This document shows, piece after piece, positions 16,635-25,867 of a DNA stretch of 64,000 nucleotides. The DNA lies in NCBI GenBank assembly GCA_026002875.1, contig BPGE01000001.1, positions 186,001-250,000 on the forward strand. The letters run 5' to 3'. Within the stretch, counting starts at the first letter, position 1. Each line of letters starts with the position of its first letter. Position numbers and translations under genes: made by a program. The DNA is from Bryobacteraceae bacterium. Its GTDB lineage: Bacteria > Acidobacteriota > Terriglobia > Bryobacterales > Bryobacteraceae. Below the pieces are notes generated by a model. It did no database searches and was not told where the DNA came from. It worked only from the letters and a program-made list of their open reading frames with translations.

Positions 16635-19067
16635 TCAGAAGCCCGTGATCGCGAGCACATGCTCCGCGCCGCCTGCCCGGATGCGGAAGCGGTTCGGGCC
16701 CGCCGCCAGGCCCAGCTCCACAGTCAGGCTGTACAGGCCCGGCGAGATGTCGTCATAGTCCCGGATGGCGGTGGCCGCTCCGCCCTCCAGAATCTCCACG
16801 TCGAACTGCTCGACGCGGACAGGCACGCCGGATTCGTCCACCACGCGGAACAGCAGCGCGTCGCGGACGGTTGAGCCGCGGCGCGCCGAGGACAACGTCC
16901 GCAGGATGGCGAAGCTCTTCGGTTCGTTTCGCGTCACCGCCCGCCAGTAAGGCACGCGCACCTTCTGCCCGCTGGCGGCGCCTTCGAAGACGATAAAGCC
17001 TTCGTATGTTCCGGCGTCTTCGAGCGGCGCGGGCCACTCGACCCGGAGTTCCGCCTCTTCGCCCGGCGCCAGTTCCACCAGGTCGGAAGACAGGCTCGGG
17101 ATCACCGGCCCCCGCCGGTGATGGATGTAGACCCACCACGCCTCCGGCGCATCGCCCTGCTGCCTGATTCTCAGAGTCCGAGGCTCGGCCGCGCTGCCCG
17201 GCGCGCCGGCTCCGAAACTCAGCACACCCTCGGCAACCGACAGTTGCGTCCGCACGGCGGCTTCGAGGTCCAGCAGGCCCGCGCCGTTTTTCTGGATCCA
17301 GTCCGCGGCATCCTCGGCCATGGGCGACGCCGAGTGAATCAGCGCGGAGCGCACGCCCGACGTGTCCATCCCGGGCCGCGCGGATTTCACCACTGCCGCC
17401 GCGCCTGCCACCAGCGGAGCGGAAAAACTGGTGCCGTCCACCAGAGTGTATCCGCCCTCGGAGTACATCGCCCCGCCGGGGTCCAGCGTTTGCGTGGCGA
17501 TCCACATGTCGGTTCCTGTCGCCGTCAGCTCGGGCTTGACTGCGAGATCCACGCTCGGGCCGCGCGCGGAAAAGTCCGCCAGCCGCCCCGCCCTCTGCGG
17601 AACCTTGCCGTAGCGGAAATCCAGCGTCGCTATGGTACGCTCCTGCTCCGCCAGCCACTGCCGCAGCTGCTGCCCGTCGCCGTAGGAGATCATCATCGCC
17701 GGCAGGTCCGCCGTGCCGACGGCCATCGTGATCGGATCCGGCGCGTCTTCGCGGGCCTGCACAAGCGCTGCCACTGCTCCGGCCGCTTTGGCGTTCGTCA
17801 ATTTCGCCTGAAACGTGCATTCGCCGCGCAGAATGAGAGCGATTCTCCCAGACAGGCTTCCCTCCGGAAGCGCGCTGCACGCCAGCCCGCTTTCATCCAG
17901 CCCCCTGACGTCCGCCACTGCGCCGCTCACCGGTTGCGCGGGCGGCGCGCCCGTGCCCGGCACGGCCAGAAAAGGATCATGGCCCTCCACCGCCACGCTG
18001 AAGCCGAAGGTCCGGCTGTTGGTGGACGCGCCCACGCTCAGCGCCGAGGGCGCCGTGGCGGGCGATGAGATCGTCGTCCAGTCCGGTCCGTTGTTGCCCG
18101 CCGCCACCACCACCAGAACGCCTGCTTCGGCTGCATTTTCCAACGCCTGCGCCAGTATGTCATCCTCCAGCCGCTCCGCAATGTCGGAGCCGAGGCTCAG
18201 ATTCAAAATGTCCATCCCATCGGCAATCGCATCGTCGATGGCCAGCAGAAGCGCCGCCTCGGTCGTCGAGCTGTTGAACCCTGGCGTGCCGAAAACCTTG
18301 TAATTGCCGATCCACGCCCGCGGCGCCACGCCGCTCACCCAGCCCATCGGCCCCTCGTGCGGCACTCCCGCTGCGATCATTGCCGCCGCGGTTCCATGCC
18401 CGACGTGGTCTCTGGCTGAAACGTCAGGGTCGAAATTCCGGAGCAGTTTCACGTAGCTCCGCGCCACGATGACCTTGCCCGAAGTGTTCGCCTCGTCCCC
18501 GGCTGACCCGGTCCGCGGATAACCCTCGGGCGCCTTCAGATCCCCAGCGCGGAACGCCGGATGCGTCACCTCCACTCCGCTGTCGATAATGGCGATCTTC
18601 ACGCCCTCGCCCGCGCGGCTCTCGCCTCCGGCCAGTTCCCAGGCCTCGCGGATCCGGTGCAGAGGCCCCGCCGTGTCCATCAGCATCCGAAACTCGCGCG
18701 CGGGCCGCACCCTCTTCACGCCAGCGATGCCGGCCAGAGTCTCGGCCTGCCCGTCGTCGATTTCAACAATCAGCGCATTCGCGGCCAGCCTCACGCCTCC
18801 CAGCACGCGCGCGCCGCGCCGCTCCGCCTCCCGCCGGCCATTCTCCTGCTCGGCCTCCACCGCTGCGGCATGCCTGGCCCAGCCGCGCTCCGCCCGCGCC
18901 GCGCGCGGCCCCCGCGCCTGCCGGGATTCCGTCCTGGCGCGCTTCAAAGCAGGCTCGCCCTGCATCTCGACGATATACAGCCCCGGCGCCGCCAGAACCG
19001 CGGAAGCCCAAAGCAGACTCAAAAACATCAAAGCCGCAAACCGCGTGCCGGATTGGCCCTCGCCCAT
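16635..19067 (-). CDS. Secreted subtilisin-like serine protease (S8) with PA domain
   Basis: 810 aa. After a signal peptide comes an I9-like propeptide (YIVEMQGEPALKR), then the S8 domain. The catalytic triad is Asp162 (AIIDSG), His224 (GHGTAAAM) and Ser547 (GTSFSAP), with oxyanion Asn325 (AAGNNGP). A protease-associated domain (about 375-480, LILRGECTFQAKL) is inserted between His and Ser. The C-terminal 200 residues form Ig/Fn3-like sandwiches ending AGPNRFRIRAGG. The start has GGAG at good spacing. The same architecture recurs in the protease at 58435, so the two are paralogs. It precedes the BNR propeller by 27 bases. Confidence 0.93.
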   Translation of the reverse strand: MGEGQSGTRFAALMFLSLLWASAVLAAPGLYIVEMQGEPALKRARTESRQARGPRAARAERGWARHAAAVEAEQENGRREAERRGARVLGGVRLAANALIVEIDDGQAETLAGIAGVKRVRPAREFRMLMDTAGPLHRIREAWELAGGESRAGEGVKIAIIDSGVEVTHPAFRAGDLKAPEGYPRTGSAGDEANTSGKVIVARSYVKLLRNFDPDVSARDHVGHGTAAAMIAAGVPHEGPMGWVSGVAPRAWIGNYKVFGTPGFNSSTTEAALLLAIDDAIADGMDILNLSLGSDIAERLEDDILAQALENAAEAGVLVVVAAGNNGPDWTTISSPATAPSALSVGASTNSRTFGFSVAVEGHDPFLAVPGTGAPPAQPVSGAVADVRGLDESGLACSALPEGSLSGRIALILRGECTFQAKLTNAKAAGAVAALVQAREDAPDPITMAVGTADLPAMMISYGDGQQLRQWLAEQERTIATLDFRYGKVPQRAGRLADFSARGPSVDLAVKPELTATGTDMWIATQTLDPGGAMYSEGGYTLVDGTSFSAPLVAGAAAVVKSARPGMDTSGVRSALIHSASPMAEDAADWIQKNGAGLLDLEAAVRTQLSVAEGVLSFGAGAPGSAAEPRTLRIRQQGDAPEAWWVYIHHRRGPVIPSLSSDLVELAPGEEAELRVEWPAPLEDAGTYEGFIVFEGAASGQKVRVPYWRAVTRNEPKSFAILRTLSSARRGSTVRDALLFRVVDESGVPVRVEQFDVEILEGGAATAIRDYDDISPGLYSLTVELGLAAGPNRFRIRAGGAEHVLAITGF

Positions 19068-19226
19068 GACTGACTCTCCGCTCTACAGACATTAACGCAG
19101 ATTCCCGCCGCCGCACCCCGGTTTCAGGGGAATTTCCAGGCCGGCCTGATTTAACACTTCTTCACTGTCAAGCCGTTTCCCCGATGGCCTTTTCCGCGTC
19201 TACCGTATCGGGTAACGTTGACATTG
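19068..19226. other. Divergent intergenic region, subtilase / sensor kinase
   Basis: 159 bases between two divergent genes. It should contain both promoters. No consensus -35/-10 pair, strong hairpin or RNA gene was seen. Confidence 0.4.
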
Positions 19227-20978
19227 ATGAAGCGAGCGCGCGCTCTGGGGAGATGGTCCTGGGCGCTTTCCGTCCTGTTCATCTTCCTGTGCGTCAGCCT
19301 CGGTGTGCTCCAGTACCGCTGGATTGATGAAGCGTCCCGCGCGGAGCGCGACCGCCTGCGGGCCGGCCTGCAGGACTCGATCACCCGCCTCGCGATCGCC
19401 GTCAACTCCGACATCACGTCCGCCGTGTCCGCATTCTTTCCGGCAGGCCGGCCGCCGGAAGAGCCTCTCCAGCCGGAGAAGCTGAGCGAGCTCTACTTGC
19501 AATGGCGTGAATCCACTCATCACGATGATCTGTTCGCTTCCATCGGACTGGCCGTGCTGAACGGCCGGCGGCTGGAGCTGTTTCAGATCGATCCTGCCAG
19601 CGGCGCCGCCCGCCCCTCCGTCTGGCCGCCCCACTGGCAGGCCGTCCGCGAACGGCTCGAGATGCGCGCCGCGCAGTTGCTCGGCCTGCCGCCAGATCCG
19701 CGCATGAAGGAGTTCCGCCCCGGCCCGCCCCCGCCTGAGGAAGCGATGCTGTTCGAGGTCGCCCGCTTTGGCCGTGCTGCCGTCGAGCCGCGCCGCAACG
19801 CCGCATGGCTGATCTTCGAACTGGATGAGAACTACCTCAGAAGCGCCCTGATTCCCGATCACCTCCGCCGCTATCTTGGCCAATCGCTGGACGACTACGC
19901 CATCGAGATCGCCTACCGCGCCGATCCTTCCCTGATTTTCTACTCCAGTGAGGCCCAGTCGATGCCGGGACGGCCGGATGCCGAGACCGCTCTGCTGGAG
20001 ATTCAGTACGATCGCCTGTTCCGCCGCATGGCCCCGCCCGGAATGCGGGAGCCGCCCCGCGCCCGCAATGCGGGCGCCGATTTCGGCCGTCTCCTGCTCC
20101 GCGTGCGTCACCGCGCCGGCTCGCTCGACGCCGTCGTGGCCCGCACCCGGATGCGCAACCTGGCCGTCACTTTCTCCGTTCTGCTGCTGATGTTCGGGGC
20201 GCTTGCCGCCATCGTGCTGTCCACGCGCCGGGCGCAGCGCCTGGCCAACCTGCAGATGGACTTCGTCACGGGCGTCTCTCACGAGCTTCGCACGCCGCTC
20301 ACGGTCATCCGCACGGCCGCCTACAACTTGCGCGGCAAGCTCGCCGCCAATCCGGCCATGGTCGAGAAATACGGGGCTCTCATTCAGAAGGAAAGCGAGC
20401 GCCTCACGGAGATCGTCGAACAGGTGCTCGCATTCGCCCGCTCGCGCTCCACCGCGGCCAGGCTCGAAACGGAGCCCGTCCATGTCCGGCAGGCCGCCGA
20501 ACAGGCCCTGAACGCCTGCCAGCCGCTCGTGGAAGCCTCGGGCGTCAAAGTCGAGAACCGCATCCCGCCAGACCTGCCGCCCGTCTCCGCCGAGCCGCGC
20601 GCCCTCGCCCACTGCCTCCAGAACCTCATCTCGAATGCCATCAAGTATGGCGGCGACGGAGGCTGGGTCGGTCTGTCGGCTGCGGTCAAAGGCGAGTTCG
20701 TCGAGATCTGCGTGGCCGACCGCGGACCCGGCATCCCGCCGGACGAGTTGCGCCACGTCTTCGATCCGTTCTTCCGCGGGCGCCGCGCCATCGACGATCA
20801 GATTCACGGCACGGGGCTGGGGCTCTCCCTGGTCAAGAGCGCCATTGAATCCTTCGGCGGACAGGTGGAAGCCCGCAGCCGGCCCGGGAGCGAAACCGAA
20901 TTCCTTCTGCGGCTTCGCGCCGCGCCGCAGAATGCAGAGGCCATCGAGCCCGCTCCCACCGGAGGCCGGCCAGCATGA
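19227..20978 (+). CDS. Membrane sensor histidine kinase
   Basis: 583 aa. TM1 (about 10-30) is followed by an extracytoplasmic sensor of some 280 residues and TM2 (VTFSVLLLMFGALAAIVL). The H-box SHELRTPLTVI puts the phospho-His at 352. The ATPase part has N box NLISNAIKYGG, G1 ADRGPGIPPDE and G2 GTGLGLSLV. No HAMP or PAS signature is obvious. The ATG at 19227 was chosen over a TTG at 19218. Its last codon overlaps the response regulator start (ATGA). The signal is unknown; the periplasmic domain does not resemble one I know. Confidence 0.93.
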   Translation: MKRARALGRWSWALSVLFIFLCVSLGVLQYRWIDEASRAERDRLRAGLQDSITRLAIAVNSDITSAVSAFFPAGRPPEEPLQPEKLSELYLQWRESTHHDDLFASIGLAVLNGRRLELFQIDPASGAARPSVWPPHWQAVRERLEMRAAQLLGLPPDPRMKEFRPGPPPPEEAMLFEVARFGRAAVEPRRNAAWLIFELDENYLRSALIPDHLRRYLGQSLDDYAIEIAYRADPSLIFYSSEAQSMPGRPDAETALLEIQYDRLFRRMAPPGMREPPRARNAGADFGRLLLRVRHRAGSLDAVVARTRMRNLAVTFSVLLLMFGALAAIVLSTRRAQRLANLQMDFVTGVSHELRTPLTVIRTAAYNLRGKLAANPAMVEKYGALIQKESERLTEIVEQVLAFARSRSTAARLETEPVHVRQAAEQALNACQPLVEASGVKVENRIPPDLPPVSAEPRALAHCLQNLISNAIKYGGDGGWVGLSAAVKGEFVEICVADRGPGIPPDELRHVFDPFFRGRRAIDDQIHGTGLGLSLVKSAIESFGGQVEARSRPGSETEFLLRLRAAPQNAEAIEPAPTGGRPA

Positions 20979-21661
20979 GCGCGCGCATTCTGATCATCGA
21001 GGACGAGCCCGGCCTCGTCCTGACCCTGAGCGATCTGCTGGCGGCGGAAGGCTACGAAGTCGATTCCGCTCAGGACGGCATCACCGGGCTGCGCAAGGCG
21101 CTCGAGGGCCAGTACGACCTCATCGTTCTGGATGTCATGCTGCCCGGCAGGAACGGCTTCGATGTCTGCCGCGAGCTGCGCCAGCAGGGACGGGACGCCG
21201 CCGTGCTCATGCTGACCGCCCGCGGACAGGTGGCGGACCGCGTCGTCGGCCTGAAAATCGGCGCGGACGATTACCTGGCCAAGCCGTTTGATCCGGCCGA
21301 ACTGACGGCCCGGATCGAGGCGCTCCTGCGCCGCACCGGCAGGAACACCTACGGGCCGCCTTCGCATTTCGAATTCGGCGACGTCGTCGTCGATTTCGAT
21401 CACGGCGTGGTCACCAAGGGCGGCCAGCCCGTGCAGATGGCCGGCAAGGAACTCCAGCTCCTCCGCTACCTCGTCGAACACCGCGGCCAGACCGTTTCGC
21501 GCGAACAGCTGCTGGAAGCGGTGTGGGAGTATGCGGCCGGCGTCACTTCGCGCACCGTCGACGTCCATATCGCCTGGCTGCGCCAGAAGCTGGAAGATAC
21601 GCCGCAATCACCACGCTGGATTCATACCGTCCGCGGCGTCGGCTATCGCTTCGTTCCGTAA
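20975..21661 (+). CDS. OmpR/PhoB-family response regulator
   Basis: 228 aa. A receiver domain with acidic pocket IIEDEPG, phospho-acceptor Asp53 (VLDVMLPG), switch Thr in LTARG and Lys in AKPFDP. A winged-helix DNA-binding domain follows (GKELQLLRYL, SREQLLEAVW, RTVDVHIAWLRQKL, TVRGVGYRF). It forms a two-component pair with the overlapping kinase gene. It runs convergent with guaA, whose terminator abuts its stop codon. Targets are unknown. Confidence 0.96.
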   Translation: MSARILIIEDEPGLVLTLSDLLAAEGYEVDSAQDGITGLRKALEGQYDLIVLDVMLPGRNGFDVCRELRQQGRDAAVLMLTARGQVADRVVGLKIGADDYLAKPFDPAELTARIEALLRRTGRNTYGPPSHFEFGDVVVDFDHGVVTKGGQPVQMAGKELQLLRYLVEHRGQTVSREQLLEAVWEYAAGVTSRTVDVHIAWLRQKLEDTPQSPRWIHTVRGVGYRFVP

Positions 21662-21681
21662 AAAGGGGTCTTTGGAGCCCC
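21660..21681 (-). terminator. Rho-independent terminator of guaA
   Basis: On the minus strand, a GGGG(C)TC / GACCCC stem with a CAAA loop is followed by T5. It lies 12-33 bases after the guaA stop and touches the response regulator stop codon on the other strand. Confidence 0.75.
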
Positions 21682-21692
21682 GGCTCTCTGCC

Positions 21693-23477
21693 CTACTCCC
21701 ACTCGATCGTCCCTGGCGGCTTGTGCGTCAGATCGAGGAACACCGCGCAGATGCCCTCTTCGGCCAGCAGGCGCGAACACAACTCTTCGCGCAGAGTCTC
21801 CGGCAGCGCCACGGCGCGCGCCGTCATGCCGTCCACGCTGTCGACCGGCCTCAGCACGACGGAGTCCGGCCGCTCCGGCGTCCCCAGCGGCACAAGGATC
21901 ACCGGGAACTGCCACACCTCGCGGTCGAAACCCGTGCGGTGCGCCGCCTCGCGCACCAGCGCATCGGCGCGCCGGAGCCGCTCCAGCCGCGTGCGGCACA
22001 ACGCCGCCGGACTCGTGCCCAGAGACTCGGCGGGAGCGTGCGAACCCAGCAGGGCGATGACGCGGTTGATCTGGCTCAGCCGGTTGATCCGTTCGGCCGC
22101 CAGCTCGTGCAGATCCGGTCCCTGCGCCCCGGCATCCAGAATCAGAACCGGCCGGTAACTGCGGGAATCGCCCTGCACGCCCACCGAGTGCAGCGGGGCC
22201 AGCCAGCCGTCCTCCAGCCGCTCGACCGGCTTCCCCGTCTCTTCGCACAGACAGCGGATGGCGAGCCCGGGACCGGGGAATGGATGGCGTTCCAGCAGTT
22301 CCTCCGGCAGCCCCAGTTCGCGGCCCAGCTCGCGCACTTCGTCCTTGTACAGCGAGTGCAGCGGCTCGACGATGCGGTTCTCCTCGATCAGCCGCTGGAT
22401 GCCGGAAACCCGGTTGTGGTGCGTTTTGATGACGTCCGCCTTCGCCGTGCCGCCGCTTTCGATGGTGTCCGGATAAATGGTGCCCTGGCCGAGAATCCAC
22501 TGGCCTTCCAGATAATGGCCGGACGCCAGAATCTGCTCCTGCACCTCGACGAACAGCTCGCCGATGATGTGCCGTTTGCGTTCCGGGTCGCGCACGCCGT
22601 CCAGAGCCGACAGGAATCGTTCGGAAGCGTCCTCGACGGCGAACACGCCGCGGCCGAGCGAGTCGAAAACATTCCGCACGAATTCCGTTTCGCCCGCCCG
22701 CATCAGGCCCGTGTCGACGTAGAGCGCGCGCACCCGTTCCGGTCCCAGAGCGCGCAGACACAGCGTGAAAGCCACGGTGGAGTCCACGCCTCCGGAGACG
22801 AAGAAGAACACGTTCCGGCCCGCAGCCGTGCGCCGGATCTCCTCCTGAATCCGCTCGGCCTGCCGCCGCGGGTTCCAGTCCTCCACGCACCCGCAGACCC
22901 GGAACAGGAAATTGGCCAGGATCTGCTTGCCGTTGGCCGTGTGCACGACCTCCGGGTGGAACTGCAGACCGTAGATGCGCCGGGCTGCGTCGCCCATGGC
23001 CGCGACGGCGCAGGTGTCGGTCGAACCCAGCACCTCGAATCCCGGCGGCACGCGCGTCACCGAATCGCGGTGGCTCATCCAGATCTGCTGCCGCCCTTCC
23101 GCGCCCTCGAACAGCGCGCTGGGTCCGGCTGTCTCCAGCCACGCCAGCCCGTACTCGCCTTTCTCGCCGCGCCGGACCTCGCCCCCGAGGTGCCAGGCGA
23201 TGGTCTGGTGTCCGTAGCAGAGCCCCAGCACGCCGCAGCCCAGCGAAAAGATTCCCGGATCCACCCGGGGCGCCCCGTCCTCATAAACGCTGGCCGGCCC
23301 GCCCGAGATCACAATGCCCCGGACGCCCTTCAGCTCCGCCGCCGGCGTCTCGCTGGGGCGGATCTCGCTATACACGCCGAGTTCGCGGATCTTGCGGGCA
23401 ATCAGATGGCAATACTGGCCGCCTGTGTCGAGAACGACAACCTGCGGCTGGGGGGACGTCTGAACGGACTGGCTCAA
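21693..23477 (-). CDS. guaA: GMP synthase (glutamine-hydrolysing), long eukaryote-like form
   Basis: Converts XMP to GMP. 594 aa against about 525 in E. coli. The class I amidotransferase has Cys in GLCYGHQ and His/Glu in LQFHPEVVHT. The ATP pyrophosphatase P-loop is SGGVDST. After PFPGPGLAIRCL the sequence goes straight to HSVGVQGDSRSYRPV, then an extra block of about 70-100 residues (INRLSQINRVIALL, LRRADALVREAAHRTGF), before ending KPPGTIEWE. That order matches the inserted dimerisation domain of human-type GMPS, not the short bacterial form. The start is TTG at 23477 in a TTGA overlap with the S41 protease stop. Confidence 0.94.
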   Translation of the reverse strand: MSQSVQTSPQPQVVVLDTGGQYCHLIARKIRELGVYSEIRPSETPAAELKGVRGIVISGGPASVYEDGAPRVDPGIFSLGCGVLGLCYGHQTIAWHLGGEVRRGEKGEYGLAWLETAGPSALFEGAEGRQQIWMSHRDSVTRVPPGFEVLGSTDTCAVAAMGDAARRIYGLQFHPEVVHTANGKQILANFLFRVCGCVEDWNPRRQAERIQEEIRRTAAGRNVFFFVSGGVDSTVAFTLCLRALGPERVRALYVDTGLMRAGETEFVRNVFDSLGRGVFAVEDASERFLSALDGVRDPERKRHIIGELFVEVQEQILASGHYLEGQWILGQGTIYPDTIESGGTAKADVIKTHHNRVSGIQRLIEENRIVEPLHSLYKDEVRELGRELGLPEELLERHPFPGPGLAIRCLCEETGKPVERLEDGWLAPLHSVGVQGDSRSYRPVLILDAGAQGPDLHELAAERINRLSQINRVIALLGSHAPAESLGTSPAALCRTRLERLRRADALVREAAHRTGFDREVWQFPVILVPLGTPERPDSVVLRPVDSVDGMTARAVALPETLREELCSRLLAEEGICAVFLDLTHKPPGTIEWE

Positions 23478-25078
23478 TCGCGGCGGAACCTCTTGTCGGC
23501 CTGGACCATCTGCTTCTTCTGCAAATCTAGCAGCGCCTGCGCCTTGGGCAGCGAATCTACCGCCTTCTGCACCGCCGGGTCCACTTCGACGGCGTACTTC
23601 AGGCTTTCATCGAGTCCGGCCGAAGTCACCAGCGCCTCGCGCTTCAGCTGCTGCTTCACCCAGTCGTTGTTTTCAGCGAATTCCGCTTCCGTGAACGTGT
23701 ATTTGTTGTTCAGCAGGAACGCGTGGAAGTCGTTCAGCATCGCCTGGTCCGGCGTCCAGTCCGCGCTCAGGCGGATGTCGCGGCCCGCGAAATACTTCGG
23801 AATGTAATCCCGGAAGGCGCCCTTGCGCAGCAGCTCCACCTGGAAGCGGTTGTATTTCAACGTGAATTTCTCGTCCGGCTGGATGCCGTTGCCGCCGTAC
23901 ACCGGGCGGCCGGAATCCGTCATCTTCACGTCGACCGTGTCCTTCGGCCCGTCCTTGCGGTTGTAGTAATACTCATAGAACGAGCCGCTGGCGTAATCGC
24001 GTTGTATCAGCCGTCCCGAGGGCGTGTAGTACTTGGCCGTCGTCAGCGCCAGGCCCGTGTTCTCCGACAGCGGAAACACCGTCTGCACCAGGCCCTTGCC
24101 GAATGTGTTGTCGCCGAACACCCAGCCGCGGTCGTGGTCCTGCAGCGCCCCGGCTACGATCTCGGCCGCGGACGCCGAGTAGCGGTCCACCATCACCACG
24201 ATCGGGTAGTTGCCCGCCGTGCCGCCATTGGTGGCGATGTAAGGACGTTCGGGAGAGGTGCGCCCGCGGTGGCTCACCACCACCTGTCCTTTCTTCAGGA
24301 AACGGCCCGCAACGGCGACGCCCTCGCTCAGCAGTCCGCCGGGGTTGCTGCGCAGATCCAGGATCAGCCCCAGGATCTTCGATTCGCCCAGCTTGCGGAA
24401 AGCGGCTTCCAGCTCCTCCGACGTGTTCTCGTTGAACATTTCGATGTCGATGTAAGCGATGCCCGGCTTCAGCCAGAAGGCGGTCTGCACGCTGTAGCGG
24501 GGAATCTCGCCGCGGATGAGCTGGAATGTCAACGGCTTCTCGACGCCTTCGCGGCCGATCGTCACCGTCACCTGGGTGCCCTTCGGCCCCTTCAGCATGT
24601 CGGCGACCTCTTTGCTCGTCAGACCTTCCGTGCGTTTACCGTCCACCTCGAGAATCACGTCGCCCGGGCGGATGCCGGCCTTGTAAGCGGGCGAGCCAGT
24701 GAACGGCGCGACGACGACGATCCGGCTGTCCTTCGGCTGAATGGTCATTCCGACGCCGAAGTACTTGCCGCGCTGCTCCTCGCGCATCTCCTGGAAGTCG
24801 CGGGGGTCGAAGAAGCTGGAGTGCGGATCCAGCGTCCGCAGCATCCCGGGAATGGCGCCTTTATAAATGCCGTTGTCCGGGTTGACCGGCTCGGCGGCGT
24901 TCTCCTCCACCAGCCGGTAGATGGACGTGAACTGCTTGAGCCCGCTGGCCAGGTCCTCCTCGGTCGGGGCGGCGGCGGGCGCGCGCCCGGCTGCCACGCC
25001 CGGTCCATAATGGCCGGCGATCAGCGAGCAGACGGCGATCACCAGCAGAGAGAAGAACAACCCTCGAAATCGGCGCAT
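23474..25078 (-). CDS. C-terminal processing peptidase (S41) with PDZ domain
   Basis: 534 aa, anchored by an N-terminal signal or TM segment (LFFSLLVIAVCSLIAG). A PDZ domain (GVGMTIQPKDSRIVVVAPF to KAGIRPGDVILEVDG) precedes the S41 core. The nucleophile Ser is in DRYSASAAEIVAG and the general base Lys in GDNTFGKGLVQ. The C-terminal 100 residues are helical and charged, a substrate-recognition tail. The ATG at 25078 gives a proper signal peptide; a TTG ten codons upstream was rejected. A -10-like TATACT (minus strand, 25108-25113) lies 29 bases upstream. guaA follows with a 4-base overlap, an unusual pairing. Confidence 0.93.
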   Translation of the reverse strand: MRRFRGLFFSLLVIAVCSLIAGHYGPGVAAGRAPAAAPTEEDLASGLKQFTSIYRLVEENAAEPVNPDNGIYKGAIPGMLRTLDPHSSFFDPRDFQEMREEQRGKYFGVGMTIQPKDSRIVVVAPFTGSPAYKAGIRPGDVILEVDGKRTEGLTSKEVADMLKGPKGTQVTVTIGREGVEKPLTFQLIRGEIPRYSVQTAFWLKPGIAYIDIEMFNENTSEELEAAFRKLGESKILGLILDLRSNPGGLLSEGVAVAGRFLKKGQVVVSHRGRTSPERPYIATNGGTAGNYPIVVMVDRYSASAAEIVAGALQDHDRGWVFGDNTFGKGLVQTVFPLSENTGLALTTAKYYTPSGRLIQRDYASGSFYEYYYNRKDGPKDTVDVKMTDSGRPVYGGNGIQPDEKFTLKYNRFQVELLRKGAFRDYIPKYFAGRDIRLSADWTPDQAMLNDFHAFLLNNKYTFTEAEFAENNDWVKQQLKREALVTSAGLDESLKYAVEVDPAVQKAVDSLPKAQALLDLQKKQMVQADKRFRRD

Positions 25079-25201
25079 ATCGGAATGGGTCCCCCAGACC
25101 TGCCTCAAGTATATCTCAGCATTGCCTGCACTTCTTTGGACGGATTCCGGGGCGGGAGGCTTCGGAAAAAGTGAATGTCCTGCAAGGATGGACGGGAGAT
25201 C

Positions 25202-25228
25202 CGAGCGCCGCGCCCGGCGCGGCGCTCG
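25202..25228. repeat. Perfect 13-bp GC-rich inverted repeat
   Basis: CGAGCGCCGCGCC and its complement meet around a single central base. It lies 22 bases after the MerR-type gene stop and ahead of the S41 gene on the same strand. It would fold very stably in RNA but has no T-tract, so it may be a rho-independent-like pause, a processing site or a protein-binding palindrome. Confidence 0.6.
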
Positions 25229-25250
25229 AGGGATTCCTGATGGCGGCGGG

Positions 25251-25754
25251 CTACTGCGCCTTCGTCCTGCGCGCCGCGGCGCCGGCGGCGGCTTCGCTGC
25301 GCACCGGCTTGCGCGGCGTGCCGGTCAGCTTCTTGTACTGGTCGGAAATGGACAGAAGATACATCGGCTGCCGGGCGTTGCGCAGCAGCTCGATCACGCG
25401 GTCCTTGTCCGACTCCACGTGAACCGACTTCCCGTCAGTCAGAAGATACAGGTCCGTGCCCGCGGCAACCTCCGCGATCCGTTTGCCCAATTCCCGCTGC
25501 AGGGGGCGCAGCACCCGGCGGATCTTCTGCAGGCTGAACCCCTTGTGGCGCAGCTCCGCAATCACGCTCACCGCCGCCACCTCCACCGTGCCGTAGATCC
25601 TCCGGTGGCCTTCATGGCGCGGGGAAACCACTTTCTGCTCGTCCCACCACTGCAGCTGGCGCAGGGACACCCCCGCCAGCCGCGCCACATCGGCGCTCGA
25701 ATACACCCTCTCCCCCGGAAGCGCTGCAGACCCACGCGATTTTGTTTTGAACAT
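25251..25754 (-). CDS. MerR-family transcriptional regulator
   Basis: 167 aa. The N-terminal winged helix-turn-helix is typical (YSSADVARLAGVSLRQLQWW then DEQKVVSP, GHRRIYGTVEV). The dimerisation helix follows (ELRHKGFSLQKIRRVLRPL). The C-terminal 80 residues have no cysteines, so a metal or redox sensor is unlikely; TDLYLLTDGKSVHVESDK looks like a small beta domain. The tail is Ala/Arg/Lys-rich. I chose the ATG at 25754 with AAGG seven bases upstream. A promoter and an inverted repeat lie immediately upstream, suggesting autoregulation. The effector is unknown. Confidence 0.88.
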   Translation of the reverse strand: MFKTKSRGSAALPGERVYSSADVARLAGVSLRQLQWWDEQKVVSPRHEGHRRIYGTVEVAAVSVIAELRHKGFSLQKIRRVLRPLQRELGKRIAEVAAGTDLYLLTDGKSVHVESDKDRVIELLRNARQPMYLLSISDQYKKLTGTPRKPVRSEAAAGAAARRTKAQ

Positions 25755-25768
25755 GATGTTGCCTTTCT

Positions 25769-25786
25769 GTTTGGGAAAATCCAAAC
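25769..25786. promoter_or_regulatory. Inverted repeat, possible MerR-type operator
   Basis: GTTTGG and CCAAAC separated by six A/T-rich bases. It spans the expected transcription start of the MerR-type gene, between its -10 box and start codon. Autoregulatory binding is inferred from position. Confidence 0.5.
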
Positions 25787-25789
25787 CCA

Positions 25790-25817
25790 AGTCTAAACGA
25801 GGCCCGGGGGAAGTCAA
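25790..25817 (-). promoter_or_regulatory. Sigma70-type promoter of the MerR-type gene
   Basis: On the minus strand, TTGACT and TAGACT are separated by 16 bases, 36 bases upstream of the ATG. Both hexamers are close to consensus in an otherwise GC-rich region. Confidence 0.6.
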
Positions 25818-25867
25818 TCCACAAGATATTGAGGCCTTTACGCGCAAGCTACCGCCTGTCCGTGCCC

